64,000 nucleotides of DNA from Flavipsychrobacter sp. (GCA_024508935.1 JANINW010000011.1:78255-142254); one strand, 5' to 3'; numbered from the stretch's first letter, positions 1 through 9,950 are shown. Made by a program: numbers and translations. Notes: generated from the sequence alone by a model not told the origin.

Positions 1-453
1 ATTTTTCCAAAACAGGTGAACAACAGCCCCGCTCAACTCGGCCCCAGTGGACGGACGCTTACCTGTTTTCTCGCGCATGCGGTCAACTACGGCATCTTTC
101 ACCTTCAGGTTGGCAAACATGCTGTTATTGATCGTTTCGTTCATCACATTGCTGGTGATGGAAAAATAGCCATCTGCCTCCAGCAGTTTTTCCCAGGGAT
201 AGGATAAGGCATTCCGGTATATTTCGTCTGCGTTGAATGCTTCGAATTGCTTGAGGCTATATAATACCTGGCTGGCACACCGCAGGTTTAGGTTTAATTT
301 TATGCAATCGTTCATCGTTGCTTTCAACCGCACACCTGTCACAAAGGTTTCTTCTATTTCAAAACCAAGCTCTTTTACCTCCTGTTCAAGGTAAGGAGCC
401 AGGCGTTTATGGCAGGTAATTGTAACCGGGGCAACTGTTGTATATAAAGACAT
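1..453 (-). CDS. THUMP-domain class I SAM-dependent RNA methyltransferase (RlmL/TrmN-like), C-terminal part outside the window
   Basis: Reverse-strand reading from ATG at 451-453 gives MSLYTTVAPVTITCHKRLAPYLEQEVKELGFEIEETFVTGVRLKATMNDCIKLNLNLRCASQVLYSLKQFEAFNADEIYRNALSYPWEKLL..., typical of the N-terminal THUMP region; open to the window edge. Confidence 0.75.
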   Translation of the reverse strand, partial: MSLYTTVAPVTITCHKRLAPYLEQEVKELGFEIEETFVTGVRLKATMNDCIKLNLNLRCASQVLYSLKQFEAFNADEIYRNALSYPWEKLLEADGYFSITSNVMNETINNSMFANLKVKDAVVDRMREKTGKRPSTGAELSGAVVHLFWKN

Positions 454-542
454 GAGGCTGCAAAGATAATGGCTACTGTATACATCCCCTTAATGAAATT
501 AAGCCCCACAAATGCGGGGCTTTTCTCAATGTATATTCGAGG

Positions 543-1094
543 TTATGGATTATCTGTTGTAGCGTCCTGCGCCAGCTTGGCTTCATCAGGCATTTTTTCA
601 AGGTCGCGGTCAAGAGTGTATAGTGCATCGTTTTTTGCATCTGGTCCGCCGGCTATTTTTATCTTATCCAGCAGATCCAATGCCAATGTTTCCTCTTCAA
701 CCTGTTCCTTCACAAACCACTGCAGGAAATTCCAGGTGGCCCAATCCTGCTCATCAAAGCTCAGCCTTACCAGTTTGTAAATAGATTCCGTATTGCCCAC
801 TTCCTGTTCAAACACTTTTTCAAAGCAATTATTTACATTTTTTGGGTTATCACCGGGGCCGGGTATAGGTTCAATTTTCACCTCGGCACCGCGTTCCAAT
901 ATATATTCCAGGAATTTCATCATATGGTTACGTTCTTCCTGCGCATGCCTGAACAGGAAATTGGCAATGCCTTTATATCCCTGGGCATCCGCCCAGGAGG
1001 CATAGGAAAGATATATCTGAGATGCGTGTGCTTCCCTGGTTATCTGGCTGTTGAGACCTTCAGCCATCCGTGATGATAAACGATTGTGATTCAT
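543..1094 (-). CDS. Ferritin
   Basis: MNHNRLSSRMAEGLNSQITREAHASQIYLSYASWADAQGYKGIANFLFRHAQEERNHMMKFLEYI: ferritin four-helix iron-site residues. Confidence 0.92.
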   Translation of the reverse strand: MNHNRLSSRMAEGLNSQITREAHASQIYLSYASWADAQGYKGIANFLFRHAQEERNHMMKFLEYILERGAEVKIEPIPGPGDNPKNVNNCFEKVFEQEVGNTESIYKLVRLSFDEQDWATWNFLQWFVKEQVEEETLALDLLDKIKIAGGPDAKNDALYTLDRDLEKMPDEAKLAQDATTDNP

Positions 1095-1201
1095 AATTGT
1101 GTGTTATAGCGAAATCAACACTATAATTATGCCACCGCTATTATTTAATTTCTATAATGCCCAAAGATAATTTAAGTGTCTTTGGGCATTTAAAGGCTTG
1201 G

Positions 1202-1657
1202 TTATCCGTTTGCAGCTTTTTCCAGGTCTGCTATTATTATTTTGTCCATTTTCATCATAGCATCCATCACCCTGCCTGCTTTCATGCGGTCAGTATCTTG
1301 CAGCAGCCTGCTTAATATTGTGGGTACTATTTGCCAGGACAGGCCATATTTATCTTTCAGCCATCCGCACCTGCTAGGCTCACCACCATCTACGGTCAGG
1401 CTGTTCCAGTAATAATCTACTTCTTCCTGTGTTTCACAGTTTACAAACAGGGAAATAGACTCGTTGAATTTGAACATAGGGCCGCCATTAAATGCGGTCA
1501 GCTCCTGCCCGTTTATCCGGAAGGTTACGCCCATGGCAGTTTCGCCGGGACCCGGCATAGTACTGAGGATTTTTGAGTCTTTAAATATTGAGCAATAAAA
1601 ATTAGCGGCTTCCTGGGCTTTGCCATCGTACCATAAGAATGGGGTGATCTTTTGCAT
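1202..1657 (-). CDS. VOC family protein (PhnB-like / 3-demethylubiquinone-9 3-methyltransferase domain)
   Basis: MQKITPFLWYDGKAQEAANFYCSIFKDSKIL...GLSWQIVP motif. Confidence 0.88.
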   Translation of the reverse strand: MQKITPFLWYDGKAQEAANFYCSIFKDSKILSTMPGPGETAMGVTFRINGQELTAFNGGPMFKFNESISLFVNCETQEEVDYYWNSLTVDGGEPSRCGWLKDKYGLSWQIVPTILSRLLQDTDRMKAGRVMDAMMKMDKIIIADLEKAANG

Positions 1658-1907
1658 ATAGTTTAGTGTTTAAGCTGTTTAAAAATGATAATGCAAACAT
1701 AGTAACGCTTATGATGATTATTAGGGCGTGTAAACGACATTGTAAAGGGCATTTTGCGACAGCTTTTAATTGAATTGTGTGTGCTACATCACAATCTATA
1801 GCCATGCAACACTGTAATTTTATCATAACGTTAAACCCGTATTCACAAGCCTATACGCTGATAAAAAGCAATTATAGCCGGGGCTTATCTAAGCAGTAAT
1901 TTTTAAA

Positions 1908-1915
1908 TATCTTTG
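1908..1915 (+). promoter_or_regulatory. Bacteroidetes-type -7 element (TATCTTTG) upstream of the peroxiredoxin gene
   Basis: Matches TAnnTTTG consensus, 35 bp before the ATG. Confidence 0.55.
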
Positions 1916-1949
1916 CCCGCCGATTATAAAAACAAAAATTAAATAAATT

Positions 1950-2585
1950 ATGAATGTGTTGACAGGGAAAAAAGCCCCATTGTTTAAAGATGACGCCGTA
2001 GTGAACGGAAATGAGTTTGTTGAGAATTTCTCACTGGAACAGTATATTGGTAAAAAGAATGTAGTATTCTTCTTTTACCCGCTTGATTTTACTTTTGTGT
2101 GCCCTACAGAGCTGGTGGCATTCCAGGATCAACTGGCTGAATTTGAGAAAAGAGATACGGTAGTGGTAGCTTGTTCAACAGATTCAAAATACTCACACTG
2201 GGCGTGGCTGAATACAGAACGCAACAAGGGCGGTATTAAAGGTGTTACCTACCCGATAGTAGCCGATAACTCTAAAATGATAGCCATTAACTATGGTGTA
2301 CTGGCGGGTAACTATTCTTTCAACGACGGCCAAATGTCTTTTGAAGGTAACCCGGTAGCTTATCGTGGTTTATTCCTGATAGATAAGCAAGGTGTGGTGC
2401 GCCACCAGGTGATAAACGACCTGCCGCTGGGCCGCAGTGTAGATGAAACCCTACGTATGGTAGATGCATTGAACTTCCATGAAGAAAATGGTGAAGTTTG
2501 TCCTGCCAACTGGAACAAAACGAAAGAAGGCCTTAAAACAACTGCCGCTGATATAGCACATTACCTGGAAACGCATACTAATTAA
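1950..2585 (+). CDS. 2-Cys peroxiredoxin (AhpC/TSA family)
   Basis: FFYPLDFTFVCPTELVAFQD peroxidatic Cys motif and GEVCPANW resolving Cys. Confidence 0.95.
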   Translation: MNVLTGKKAPLFKDDAVVNGNEFVENFSLEQYIGKKNVVFFFYPLDFTFVCPTELVAFQDQLAEFEKRDTVVVACSTDSKYSHWAWLNTERNKGGIKGVTYPIVADNSKMIAINYGVLAGNYSFNDGQMSFEGNPVAYRGLFLIDKQGVVRHQVINDLPLGRSVDETLRMVDALNFHEENGEVCPANWNKTKEGLKTTAADIAHYLETHTN

Positions 2586-2608
2586 TTGCAGTTCCTGGCA
2601 AAATAGTG

Positions 2609-2637
2609 AAAGCCGCTTCGACAGAAGCGGCTTTTTT
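2609..2637 (+). terminator. Rho-independent terminator
   Basis: AAAGCCGCTTCGACAGAAGCGGCTTTTTT hairpin plus T-run after the peroxiredoxin gene. Confidence 0.85.
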
Positions 2638-2724
2638 ATTAGATGTAGCGTTTCTAAAAAGGAGAAAGTCCCGCAATGCTTTGTCTGATTACTTTGCGGG
2701 ACCAGGAGAGTAAAGGAATGAATA

Positions 2725-3204
2725 TTATTTAACTAAGAAATAAATGTTGGTTTTCCATTTTGCCGGGTCTTTGTCTATCATCGGGTCCGACAGATATTCT
2801 TCTATCATAAGTTCTTTTTTCAACCCATTGTCAGCAAGGTATTTATCCATAGCCTGGTAAGCAGGTACCATGGTCTCATAAGAGCCAATATGCATTGTAG
2901 TAACAACCTTTGAGGCGGGTAATATCACTTTCTCCAATGTTCCGGTATCGGGAATATTGCCCTGTACAGCTATGGCCGCTGCAAGATCAGTCTCATTTTT
3001 AACCTCATCTATCTTGTAATAGAATGCACACGGCATGCCGTCAGGTCTTAACCCTGCCTGCCCGATGAAGCTATATAGGGTACCATAGTTTTCTTTAAAG
3101 AAATCGGACAGTTTATTGAATGGAACGGTGGCTCTTTTGGTAAGAAACTGCCTTTCCGGCCAGTTGATGGTATTGATAGTATATGTTGAGGTATTTGTTT
3201 CCAT
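2725..3204 (-). CDS. GyrI-like / AraC effector-binding-domain protein
   Basis: LPASKVVTTMHIGSYETMVPAYQAMDKYLADNGL...EEYLSDPMIDKDPAKWKTNIYFLVK pattern of the GyrI-like domain. Confidence 0.75.
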   Translation of the reverse strand: METNTSTYTINTINWPERQFLTKRATVPFNKLSDFFKENYGTLYSFIGQAGLRPDGMPCAFYYKIDEVKNETDLAAAIAVQGNIPDTGTLEKVILPASKVVTTMHIGSYETMVPAYQAMDKYLADNGLKKELMIEEYLSDPMIDKDPAKWKTNIYFLVK

Positions 3205-3352
3205 TGTTATTGGTTTTCTGTGTACGAAATTATGCTGGTCAGCAGCTAGGGAATATGAGCGTAGTCAGCTTTCATCATGAGTTTTGTCAGTATCATTATT
3301 TATTAATAATTACTATTTTGTCCCTGGCATAAGCTCCTATTAAAAAAGAATA

Positions 3353-3823
3353 ATGAAACCGGAAGTAAAAATTACACTTATATACCTGTTACTGGGGTTG
3401 CTATGGATCTATTTCAGCGATAAGATCGTTCTGATGTTCCCGGATAATGATTTCAGAACATCATTGCAAACCGTTAAAGGATTTGTATATGTAGGCTTTA
3501 CATCTGCCGTGCTCTATTTATTGCTGAAAGGGTTTTATAACGAACTGAATAACAGGGTTAAACAACTGGAAGAGAGCGGAACACAATTGAGGGCCCAAAA
3601 TGAAAAACTGCAGGATATATCATGGATGCAATCGCATGTGGTAAGGGCACCCTTGGCCAGCTTGATGGGTTGCCTGCACCTTATTAAAGATGTGGACCAT
3701 ACACAGGAAGAACGCGAGGCCGCGATTGAAAATATTCTGCATTCTGCCAACGAATTGGATACGGTCATCAGGCAGATCTCTCAAAAATCAGAAAATTTGC
3801 ATAACGGGGAAAGTAAAGCTTAG
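3353..3823 (+). CDS. Membrane protein with histidine-kinase DHp (HisKA-like) domain but no HATPase domain
   Basis: Two N-terminal TM segments, then ISWMQSHVVRAPLASLMGCLHLI H-box; ORF ends about 50 aa later. Confidence 0.7.
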   Translation: MKPEVKITLIYLLLGLLWIYFSDKIVLMFPDNDFRTSLQTVKGFVYVGFTSAVLYLLLKGFYNELNNRVKQLEESGTQLRAQNEKLQDISWMQSHVVRAPLASLMGCLHLIKDVDHTQEEREAAIENILHSANELDTVIRQISQKSENLHNGESKA

Positions 3824-3867
3824 TCTTTTACCTTAGTTATACTTTACTTTACGCTAAACTTATCTCT

Positions 3868-4434
3868 ATGAAAAAAATAGTACAGTTCCAGCATATATCG
3901 CTTGACGGATTTGTAGCAGGGCCTAATGGGGAAATGAACTGGATACATGTGGACGAAGAGATTTTTGATTATGTGGGTGCCAGCATCAAATCGTCTGACA
4001 CAGCTATTTACGGACGTGTCACTTACGAAATGATGGAAGGCTATTGGCCAACCGCAGCTGACAAGCCCAACGCTTCAAAACATGATATAGAACATGCACG
4101 CTGGTACAAAAATGTCAACAAAGTAGTATTATCCAGGTCGATGCAGGGGAGGGAGATGCCTCATACAAAAATTATCAGTGATGATATTTCCCGCCAGATC
4201 ATGCAATTGAAGGAGGGCGAAGGGCCTGACATGATTATATTCGGTAGCCCCTCTGCAACTCATTCACTAATGCATGAAGGCTTGATCGATAAGTTCTGGT
4301 TTTTTGTTAACCCCGTCTTGTTGGGTGAAGGCATACCTGCTTTCAAAAATATCGAACAGCTTACTCAGTTACAGTTAACAAACAGTAAAACATTTTCTTC
4401 CGGTGTTGTATGCCTGCATTACAGTAAGTTGTAG
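3868..4434 (+). CDS. Dihydrofolate reductase family protein (RibD C-terminal-like)
   Basis: MKKIVQFQHISLDGFVAGPNGEMNW ... DMIIFGSPSATHSLMHEGLIDKFWFFVNPVLLGEGIPAF. Confidence 0.88.
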   Translation: MKKIVQFQHISLDGFVAGPNGEMNWIHVDEEIFDYVGASIKSSDTAIYGRVTYEMMEGYWPTAADKPNASKHDIEHARWYKNVNKVVLSRSMQGREMPHTKIISDDISRQIMQLKEGEGPDMIIFGSPSATHSLMHEGLIDKFWFFVNPVLLGEGIPAFKNIEQLTQLQLTNSKTFSSGVVCLHYSKL

Positions 4435-4463
4435 GTATCTGTGACAGTATAAAGGAATGAAAG

Positions 4464-4922
4464 ATGAAACTGAGTGCAGGGTTATTATTGTATCGCAATA
4501 CAACAGGACAATTAGAAGTTTTATTAGTGCATCCCGGTGGCCCTTTCTGGAAGAAAAAGGACTTAGGGGCGTGGTCTATACCTAAAGGTGAGTATAATGA
4601 CCCAGAAGATGCGCTCACAGCTGCACGGCGCGAATTTAAAGAGGAGACCGGGATGGATATAGATGGCAATTTTCTGCCATTGACACCTATAAAGCAAAAA
4701 AGCGGTAAAATAGTGCATGCATTTGCCATAGCTGCAGATATAGATGCCTCGAAGATCGTAAGCAACACATTTCCTTTAGAATGGCCGCCAAAATCAGGTA
4801 AAATGATAGATGTACCGGAAATAGATAAAGCCGAATGGTTCATGTTAGCCGAGGCCAGGCAAAAAATAAATACTGCCCAATTTCAACTGCTCGAAGAGCT
4901 TACGCTGATATTGGGTAAGTAA
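4464..4922 (+). CDS. NUDIX hydrolase
   Basis: Nudix box GEYNDPEDALTAARREFKEETGMDI. Confidence 0.92.
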   Translation: MKLSAGLLLYRNTTGQLEVLLVHPGGPFWKKKDLGAWSIPKGEYNDPEDALTAARREFKEETGMDIDGNFLPLTPIKQKSGKIVHAFAIAADIDASKIVSNTFPLEWPPKSGKMIDVPEIDKAEWFMLAEARQKINTAQFQLLEELTLILGK

Positions 4923-4927
4923 TACAT

Positions 4928-5695
4928 CTAGATGCTTTCTACCCTAATACGTGCTCTTATCAATGCTTTCTTCTCTTCCCATTGCCGGCGGATGTGTGTA
5001 GCTATGGCACTACTGTGTTCAGGGGCTATGCTACCCAACAAAGAGAGGTGGACTACATGGTCCTGGTATTCATTAAGCGTGTCCATTAGCGTGCTTAATG
5101 CCGACAGGCTTTTTCTATTAGCTATGGGTAAATACTCGTCTTCATCGGCTTTTAATGCTTTGATGTTATAGGATATATCCTTCAGGGCTTTCCTTATGCT
5201 ATGCATATCCTCATCCGGTATATCGTTCTTCAGTAATTCATCAATCTCCTTGGTTTTATTCCTGATGAACCTATTCAGTACTTTTCCCGGCAGCTTCGAA
5301 GGCATGCGATGCAAAATTTCCCTGCGCGCCTTATGAAATTTGAAATGTCTAATAACCCTAATAAGCTGTACGCTTGCATGGTCGACCTCGCCGGTTACAA
5401 TATCAGGGTAACTATCCGTGTCTTTAAAAAACGGTAGTATTACCTGCCTGTATAGCTGGAGATTACGCACCTCGCCTGCGGCATGGTATATATGCTTTAA
5501 GCCTTCCGGAACCTGTAGCTTTTTATCTGCACCATCGGCTGATGCAGCCAGGCGTATAAGCGCCCTGAGTTTTTTAAAGCTCACCCTTAGGCGGTGTATC
5601 ACTTCTGCGTCATTGGTAGAAAATAGCTGCAAGGCATGATGTTCTATATCATCCATTTTCTGTTTTACCATTCTTTGCAGCTTCCGTTTTTTCAT
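4928..5695 (-). CDS. CHAD domain-containing protein
   Basis: VIHRLRVSFKKLRALIRL and MHSIRKALKDISYNI: paired CHAD His/Arg/Lys helices. Confidence 0.82.
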   Translation of the reverse strand: MKKRKLQRMVKQKMDDIEHHALQLFSTNDAEVIHRLRVSFKKLRALIRLAASADGADKKLQVPEGLKHIYHAAGEVRNLQLYRQVILPFFKDTDSYPDIVTGEVDHASVQLIRVIRHFKFHKARREILHRMPSKLPGKVLNRFIRNKTKEIDELLKNDIPDEDMHSIRKALKDISYNIKALKADEDEYLPIANRKSLSALSTLMDTLNEYQDHVVHLSLLGSIAPEHSSAIATHIRRQWEEKKALIRARIRVESI

Positions 5696-5782
5696 AAAAT
5701 AAAGTTACGCACGATAATCAACCCTTATATTGCTTCCAATGTTATATTTACACATCAGGGAACGGATATTTAAAGCTGTAGC

Positions 5783-6130
5783 ATGAATAGATTATTGTAT
5801 ACGGCCCTTATTATTGCCGGCGTAGTGGCTATAGCGGTAGCCGATATACTGCTTAAAAAAGCCGCTGACTCAGGCAACTATCTTTCTGCCTTAAAGCATC
5901 CACTTATGCCGGTTGTCGTACTACTATACCTGTTCCAGGTAGCTGTATTTCTTTTTGTATTTGTAAAACGTATAGACCTTAGTACGGTAGGGATATTGCA
6001 AACGGCGTTGTACGCTGTTATTGTGCTGGGTGCCGGTATCCTGTTTTTCAAAGAAGAAATATCGCTGGTTAAGGGAATAGGTATAGCCCTGGCTCTTATA
6101 GGGGTAGCGCTGATCAATTCCAGTGATTAA
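5783..6130 (+). CDS. SMR/EamA-like small multidrug-type transporter
   Basis: Four hydrophobic helices, ending ...FFKEEISLVKGIGIALALIGVALIN typical of the EmrE/EamA fold. Confidence 0.75.
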   Translation: MNRLLYTALIIAGVVAIAVADILLKKAADSGNYLSALKHPLMPVVVLLYLFQVAVFLFVFVKRIDLSTVGILQTALYAVIVLGAGILFFKEEISLVKGIGIALALIGVALINSSD

Positions 6131-6219
6131 CAGGCACTTATCCACGCAATGTTTATAACCAGTATTATTAAATGATATATCTCTTATGTAGATTTAAGCA
6201 CTGATCTATCAAACATAAT

Positions 6220-6432
6220 ATGTCTATAGAATTAAACCTGGTAAAAGCCGCTATCGAAAAAGAAAAATGCAGTGTACATGGTGAATACCCCGAGGTGAGG
6301 GTAAATGCCATGCAGCTGGAAATAAGCACCTGCTGCGATGCATTTCATGACCATCTTGAACCCGTTATGAACCAGGTGGCCAATGAAGTAATGCATAAAC
6401 GGATAGAGCAGATCTCCGGCATCTTTAAATAA
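6220..6432 (+). CDS. Small conserved-looking hypothetical protein with CxxH and CC motifs
   Basis: 70-aa ORF, MSIELNLVKAAIEKEKCSVHGEYPEVRVNAMQLEISTCCDAFHDHL...; lies in an otherwise empty intergenic space. Confidence 0.6.
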   Translation: MSIELNLVKAAIEKEKCSVHGEYPEVRVNAMQLEISTCCDAFHDHLEPVMNQVANEVMHKRIEQISGIFK

Positions 6433-6519
6433 CTGCAGTCTTTTAACGGCGTTTGTAGTTTCGTCTCATTATAAAATTATCTATCTTAGAGAGGATGTGA
6501 TTTAAACTATCACCCGCCT

Positions 6520-7971
6520 ATGATCCGGATATATTTGGCTATGCTGCTTATGGCCGTTACTATGACTGTACAAGCACAAAGATGTTCCTGTATAAAGGAG
6601 TTGCAGTTTTTAGAAAATAAGGTAGAACACAACCTACCATCTTATTACGACCAGGTGGTGCTGCAAAAACGAGAAAAGGCTTATAAGCAACACAGGGAAC
6701 GTATAGATGAAATAGCCGCTTCCATAACTGACAGTAGTCAGTGCATCTATCTTACAGCACGCTATATTTCTTTTTTCAGAGACGAGCACCTGGCCATAAA
6801 CTATAAAGACGCTATCTATCCTTTTTCGTGGGAAGACAATGATACAGCCGGCATGCGCGCCTTTTTCAGCCGTGAAAAGGTTTATCGTTTCCCCCATGAA
6901 AGGATGGTGCGTGTAGGGCCCGAAGGCTATTGGAGCAGCCGTGACGGCAAAATGAAAGTGCAGGTGATAGCGAATAAAAACGCGTTGTGGGACTATATTG
7001 GTCTTGTAGTAATTGGTGATAAAAAATACTGGACCCCAGGACAAATAAAGTTTGCGCTAAAGAAAAAAGCTCATAGCGATTTTGAGTGTATTTATCTTTC
7101 GGGGAGCAGGAAACCAACTGTAATACAGGCACAGCTGAAAGATAGCGTGTTGAACTTTGGCAGAATAACAGAATACTATCGAATAGCCGGACCGGATGAC
7201 ATTCCGGTAACAAGGCCTGCTTACACACCGTCTGGCGAGTTTGAATTTAATGAGCTTTCACCCGAAACGGCTTATCTGCGGATACCATCCTTTGATTATG
7301 AGAATACCCCGTTTATTGATTCACTGGTTAAAACTAACCTCCCCAGGATCGTTTCTAAACGCAATATAATAATTGATGTCAGGGATAATGAAGGCGGCAG
7401 CGATCGGGCCTGGCAATCGTTATTGCCCCTGGTGTACGATAAAAGAGAATTTATATCACCGATGGCTTCTACCGAATTTGGTGGGCCTGATATTATAGCC
7501 TATTATGAGCAGCATGAGTATGAGAATTGCAAAACGCGTGAAGATAGCCTGCAAGATGAAAGTATAATAATGATGCTAAAGAAACATCCCGGTGAATATA
7601 TGCCCCTGGCGTTTGATAAAGGCAACCTGGATACATTCTATAAAAGTCCGAAAAATGTAGCCATACTTATGGACCGCTGGTGTGCAAGTTCTACAGAAGG
7701 TTTTATACTGGCAGCCAGGCAAAACAAAAAAGTAAAGCTGTATGGCGAGAATACCTGGGGCATGTGCTCTTATGGAGATTGGATGACTGTAGATATGCCA
7801 TGCCTGCCGGTAGCCGTAAATATGCCTACGAAGAAAATGACCATGCGGAACGGTGCGGATTACGAAAGCATTGGCATAAGCCCGGATGTGAAACTGAATA
7901 TCGGTACAAAGGATAAATGGATAGCACAGGTGCAGGATAATATGGAACATCCTACGGCTTCCGGAAAATGA
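6520..7971 (+). CDS. S41 family (C-terminal processing-like) peptidase, secreted
   Basis: Signal peptide; RNIIIDVRDNEGGSD and MDRWCASSTEGFILAARQNKKVKLYGENTWG (S41 catalytic region). Confidence 0.82.
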   Translation: MIRIYLAMLLMAVTMTVQAQRCSCIKELQFLENKVEHNLPSYYDQVVLQKREKAYKQHRERIDEIAASITDSSQCIYLTARYISFFRDEHLAINYKDAIYPFSWEDNDTAGMRAFFSREKVYRFPHERMVRVGPEGYWSSRDGKMKVQVIANKNALWDYIGLVVIGDKKYWTPGQIKFALKKKAHSDFECIYLSGSRKPTVIQAQLKDSVLNFGRITEYYRIAGPDDIPVTRPAYTPSGEFEFNELSPETAYLRIPSFDYENTPFIDSLVKTNLPRIVSKRNIIIDVRDNEGGSDRAWQSLLPLVYDKREFISPMASTEFGGPDIIAYYEQHEYENCKTREDSLQDESIIMMLKKHPGEYMPLAFDKGNLDTFYKSPKNVAILMDRWCASSTEGFILAARQNKKVKLYGENTWGMCSYGDWMTVDMPCLPVAVNMPTKKMTMRNGADYESIGISPDVKLNIGTKDKWIAQVQDNMEHPTASGK

Positions 7972-8047
7972 TAACAATGGCGGGAGCAATATATTAGTTA
8001 TATTAAATATTCCTTCGGATATTTGATGTATCACTAAACATCATTTT

Positions 8048-8341
8048 ATGATCCACGTACATGACATCTTTGTCTGCAAGCCCGGCAATGCGTCTAAGCT
8101 TGCAAAAATGTTTAAGGAAGCGATGGAAGGAAATAAAGAACTGGTGCACATAATGACAGATCTTACCGGCCAGTATAACAGGGTAATAATGGTAAGCCAG
8201 TATGATAACCTCGGCGCTTTCGAGCAGAGCTTTGAGAAATACATGCAGAATAGTGAGGAGATGAAACGGATGCAGGAAAAAATGCAGGGCTACCAGGATA
8301 TGTTCCTGACAGGGTCAAGGGAGATATACCGGGTTTGGTAA
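8048..8341 (+). CDS. Hypothetical protein, possibly ferredoxin-like dimeric alpha/beta-barrel (NIPSNAP-like)
   Basis: 97-aa ORF: MIHVHDIFVCKPGNASKLAKMFKEAMEGN...GQYNRVIMVSQYDNLGAFEQSFEKYMQN. Confidence 0.6.
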   Translation: MIHVHDIFVCKPGNASKLAKMFKEAMEGNKELVHIMTDLTGQYNRVIMVSQYDNLGAFEQSFEKYMQNSEEMKRMQEKMQGYQDMFLTGSREIYRVW

Positions 8342-8366
8342 GAAAACATACACACAAAAAAATTGT

Positions 8367-8394
8367 TAAAGCCGCTACTATGATAGCGGCTTTA
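8367..8394 (+). terminator. Hairpin terminator
   Basis: TAAAGCCGCTA-CTATGA-TAGCGGCTTTA, 11-bp perfect stem. Confidence 0.7.
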
Positions 8395-8458
8395 TTATAT
8401 AATACAGAACTATTTGGATAGGCTTATGAGTTTAAGATTTTGAATTACTTTTTTATAA

Positions 8459-9925
8459 TTGCGGTGTTGCGACTTCCATAGCGGTATATTAATGACTAAA
8501 GTCTTTGTACTTTTAAGTTTATTTGTTTCAAGTATAAATATACATTCGCCAACTATGCCGATATCTGAATTTATTAAAAAAATAAACAGTTCATGGTATA
8601 GGCTTATAGGCAGTTCGGACGCGTTTTCTTTAGAAGCCCGCATATTTCACTCCATTAATATTGGGTTGGTGCTGCTTACGGCAGTTTATGCCCCTTATAA
8701 TCTTTTTGAAGGGCTTTATGTAGCTGCAATTTCCGCTGCGGTAATAGCTGGTTTTTTCTATTTTCAATATTATAATTCCCGGTTTCGAGGTAAAACACAT
8801 AATAACAGCATATTTGCATTGACCGGGATATTGCTTTTCTCTGTCAATTATTTTTCCAATGCAGGTATAAATGGTTCTACTGATCTGATATGGCCCTCTT
8901 ATCTGCTGCTGGTACTAGCTATCTCGCCTTACCGCCAGCATCTTTTATGGGTTGCTGTTTATATAACTGTCTTTTTAATTTTACACCTCATTGAATATAA
9001 TTATCCTTTGCTGGTAAAGCATCCTTTTGATATGGGCAAAGGGAAATTCATTGACCGCATTACAGCTTTCCCAATGCCTGTTGTTGCTACTGCTATCATC
9101 ATCATTTTCATAAGAAAAAGCTACGACAAGGAAAGGGCAGCTGCAGAAGAAAAGGCTGCTACTATTGAACTCCGTAATGAACAGATACTGCGGCAAAAGC
9201 ATGAATTGGAGCAAAGCAACGCCGAAAAGAACAAGCTTTTGTCTATCATATCACATGATATGCGGGCTCCATTTATCCACATCCAAGGCTATTTACGTTT
9301 AATAAACCAGGTTGAAATTGATGCACCTGAACGCCTGACGCTCGAAAAGGAATTGCTGAATGAAACCGACCAAATGATGGATATGCTCTCCAATCTGCTC
9401 CACTGGTCGCGGTCACAAATGGAAGGTGTTACTGCTGACCTCGTGGAAGCGAACTTATTTACAGTACTCAATAAGACCCTGGAGATAGAAAAGAACTTAG
9501 CTTCGAGAAAGCAAATCGATTTAAACTACGAGATAGATACAGATATAGTGGTAAATGCTGATGTTAATATGTTGCAGCTGGTAATACGTAATACCGTTAA
9601 TAATGCCATTAAGTTTACTCAATCTGGAGGGACCATAAATATTCAGGCATTGGTATTATCTAATGAGTGTAGGGTGATAGTTGCTGATAATGGGATAGGG
9701 ATAGACCCTAAAAAAGCAAATACCATTTTCTCGACGACGTCAATATCAACATTTGGGACAAATAATGAGAAGGGAGCAGGATTGGGCTTGTCTTTATGTA
9801 AAGAGTTTATTGAACTGCAAGGTGGTAGTATAGATTTTGAAAGCATACCTGGAAAGGGATCCACTTTTTATATTTCTATTCCGCTGGTATCAAAGAATAT
9901 TAAACACAAAGATCTTATTGTTTAA
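8459..9925 (+). CDS. Membrane sensor histidine kinase
   Basis: N-terminal TM helices; H-box LLSIISHDMRAPFIHIQGYL, N-box IRNTVNNAIKFTQSGG, G-boxes DNGIGIDPKK and GAGLGLSLCKEF. The true start may be ATG 8555 (MPISEFIKKINSSW...). Confidence 0.92.
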   Translation: MRCCDFHSGILMTKVFVLLSLFVSSINIHSPTMPISEFIKKINSSWYRLIGSSDAFSLEARIFHSINIGLVLLTAVYAPYNLFEGLYVAAISAAVIAGFFYFQYYNSRFRGKTHNNSIFALTGILLFSVNYFSNAGINGSTDLIWPSYLLLVLAISPYRQHLLWVAVYITVFLILHLIEYNYPLLVKHPFDMGKGKFIDRITAFPMPVVATAIIIIFIRKSYDKERAAAEEKAATIELRNEQILRQKHELEQSNAEKNKLLSIISHDMRAPFIHIQGYLRLINQVEIDAPERLTLEKELLNETDQMMDMLSNLLHWSRSQMEGVTADLVEANLFTVLNKTLEIEKNLASRKQIDLNYEIDTDIVVNADVNMLQLVIRNTVNNAIKFTQSGGTINIQALVLSNECRVIVADNGIGIDPKKANTIFSTTSISTFGTNNEKGAGLGLSLCKEFIELQGGSIDFESIPGKGSTFYISIPLVSKNIKHKDLIV

Positions 9926-9950
9926 CCGGGTGCACAGGAAAGAGTATAGT

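Noticed and set aside
469-780. Plus-strand ORF opposite ferritin
   Set aside because: Antisense to clear ferritin coding sequence; low-complexity Ser-rich translation typical of shadow ORFs.
4911-4932. NUDIX and CHAD genes converge with only 5 bp between stops
   Set aside because: Compact convergence without a visible terminator is not unusual enough to report as a finding.
6136-6146. TTATCCACG (DnaA-like) after the SMR transporter
   Set aside because: Single imperfect 9-mer in a short intergenic gap; expected by chance.
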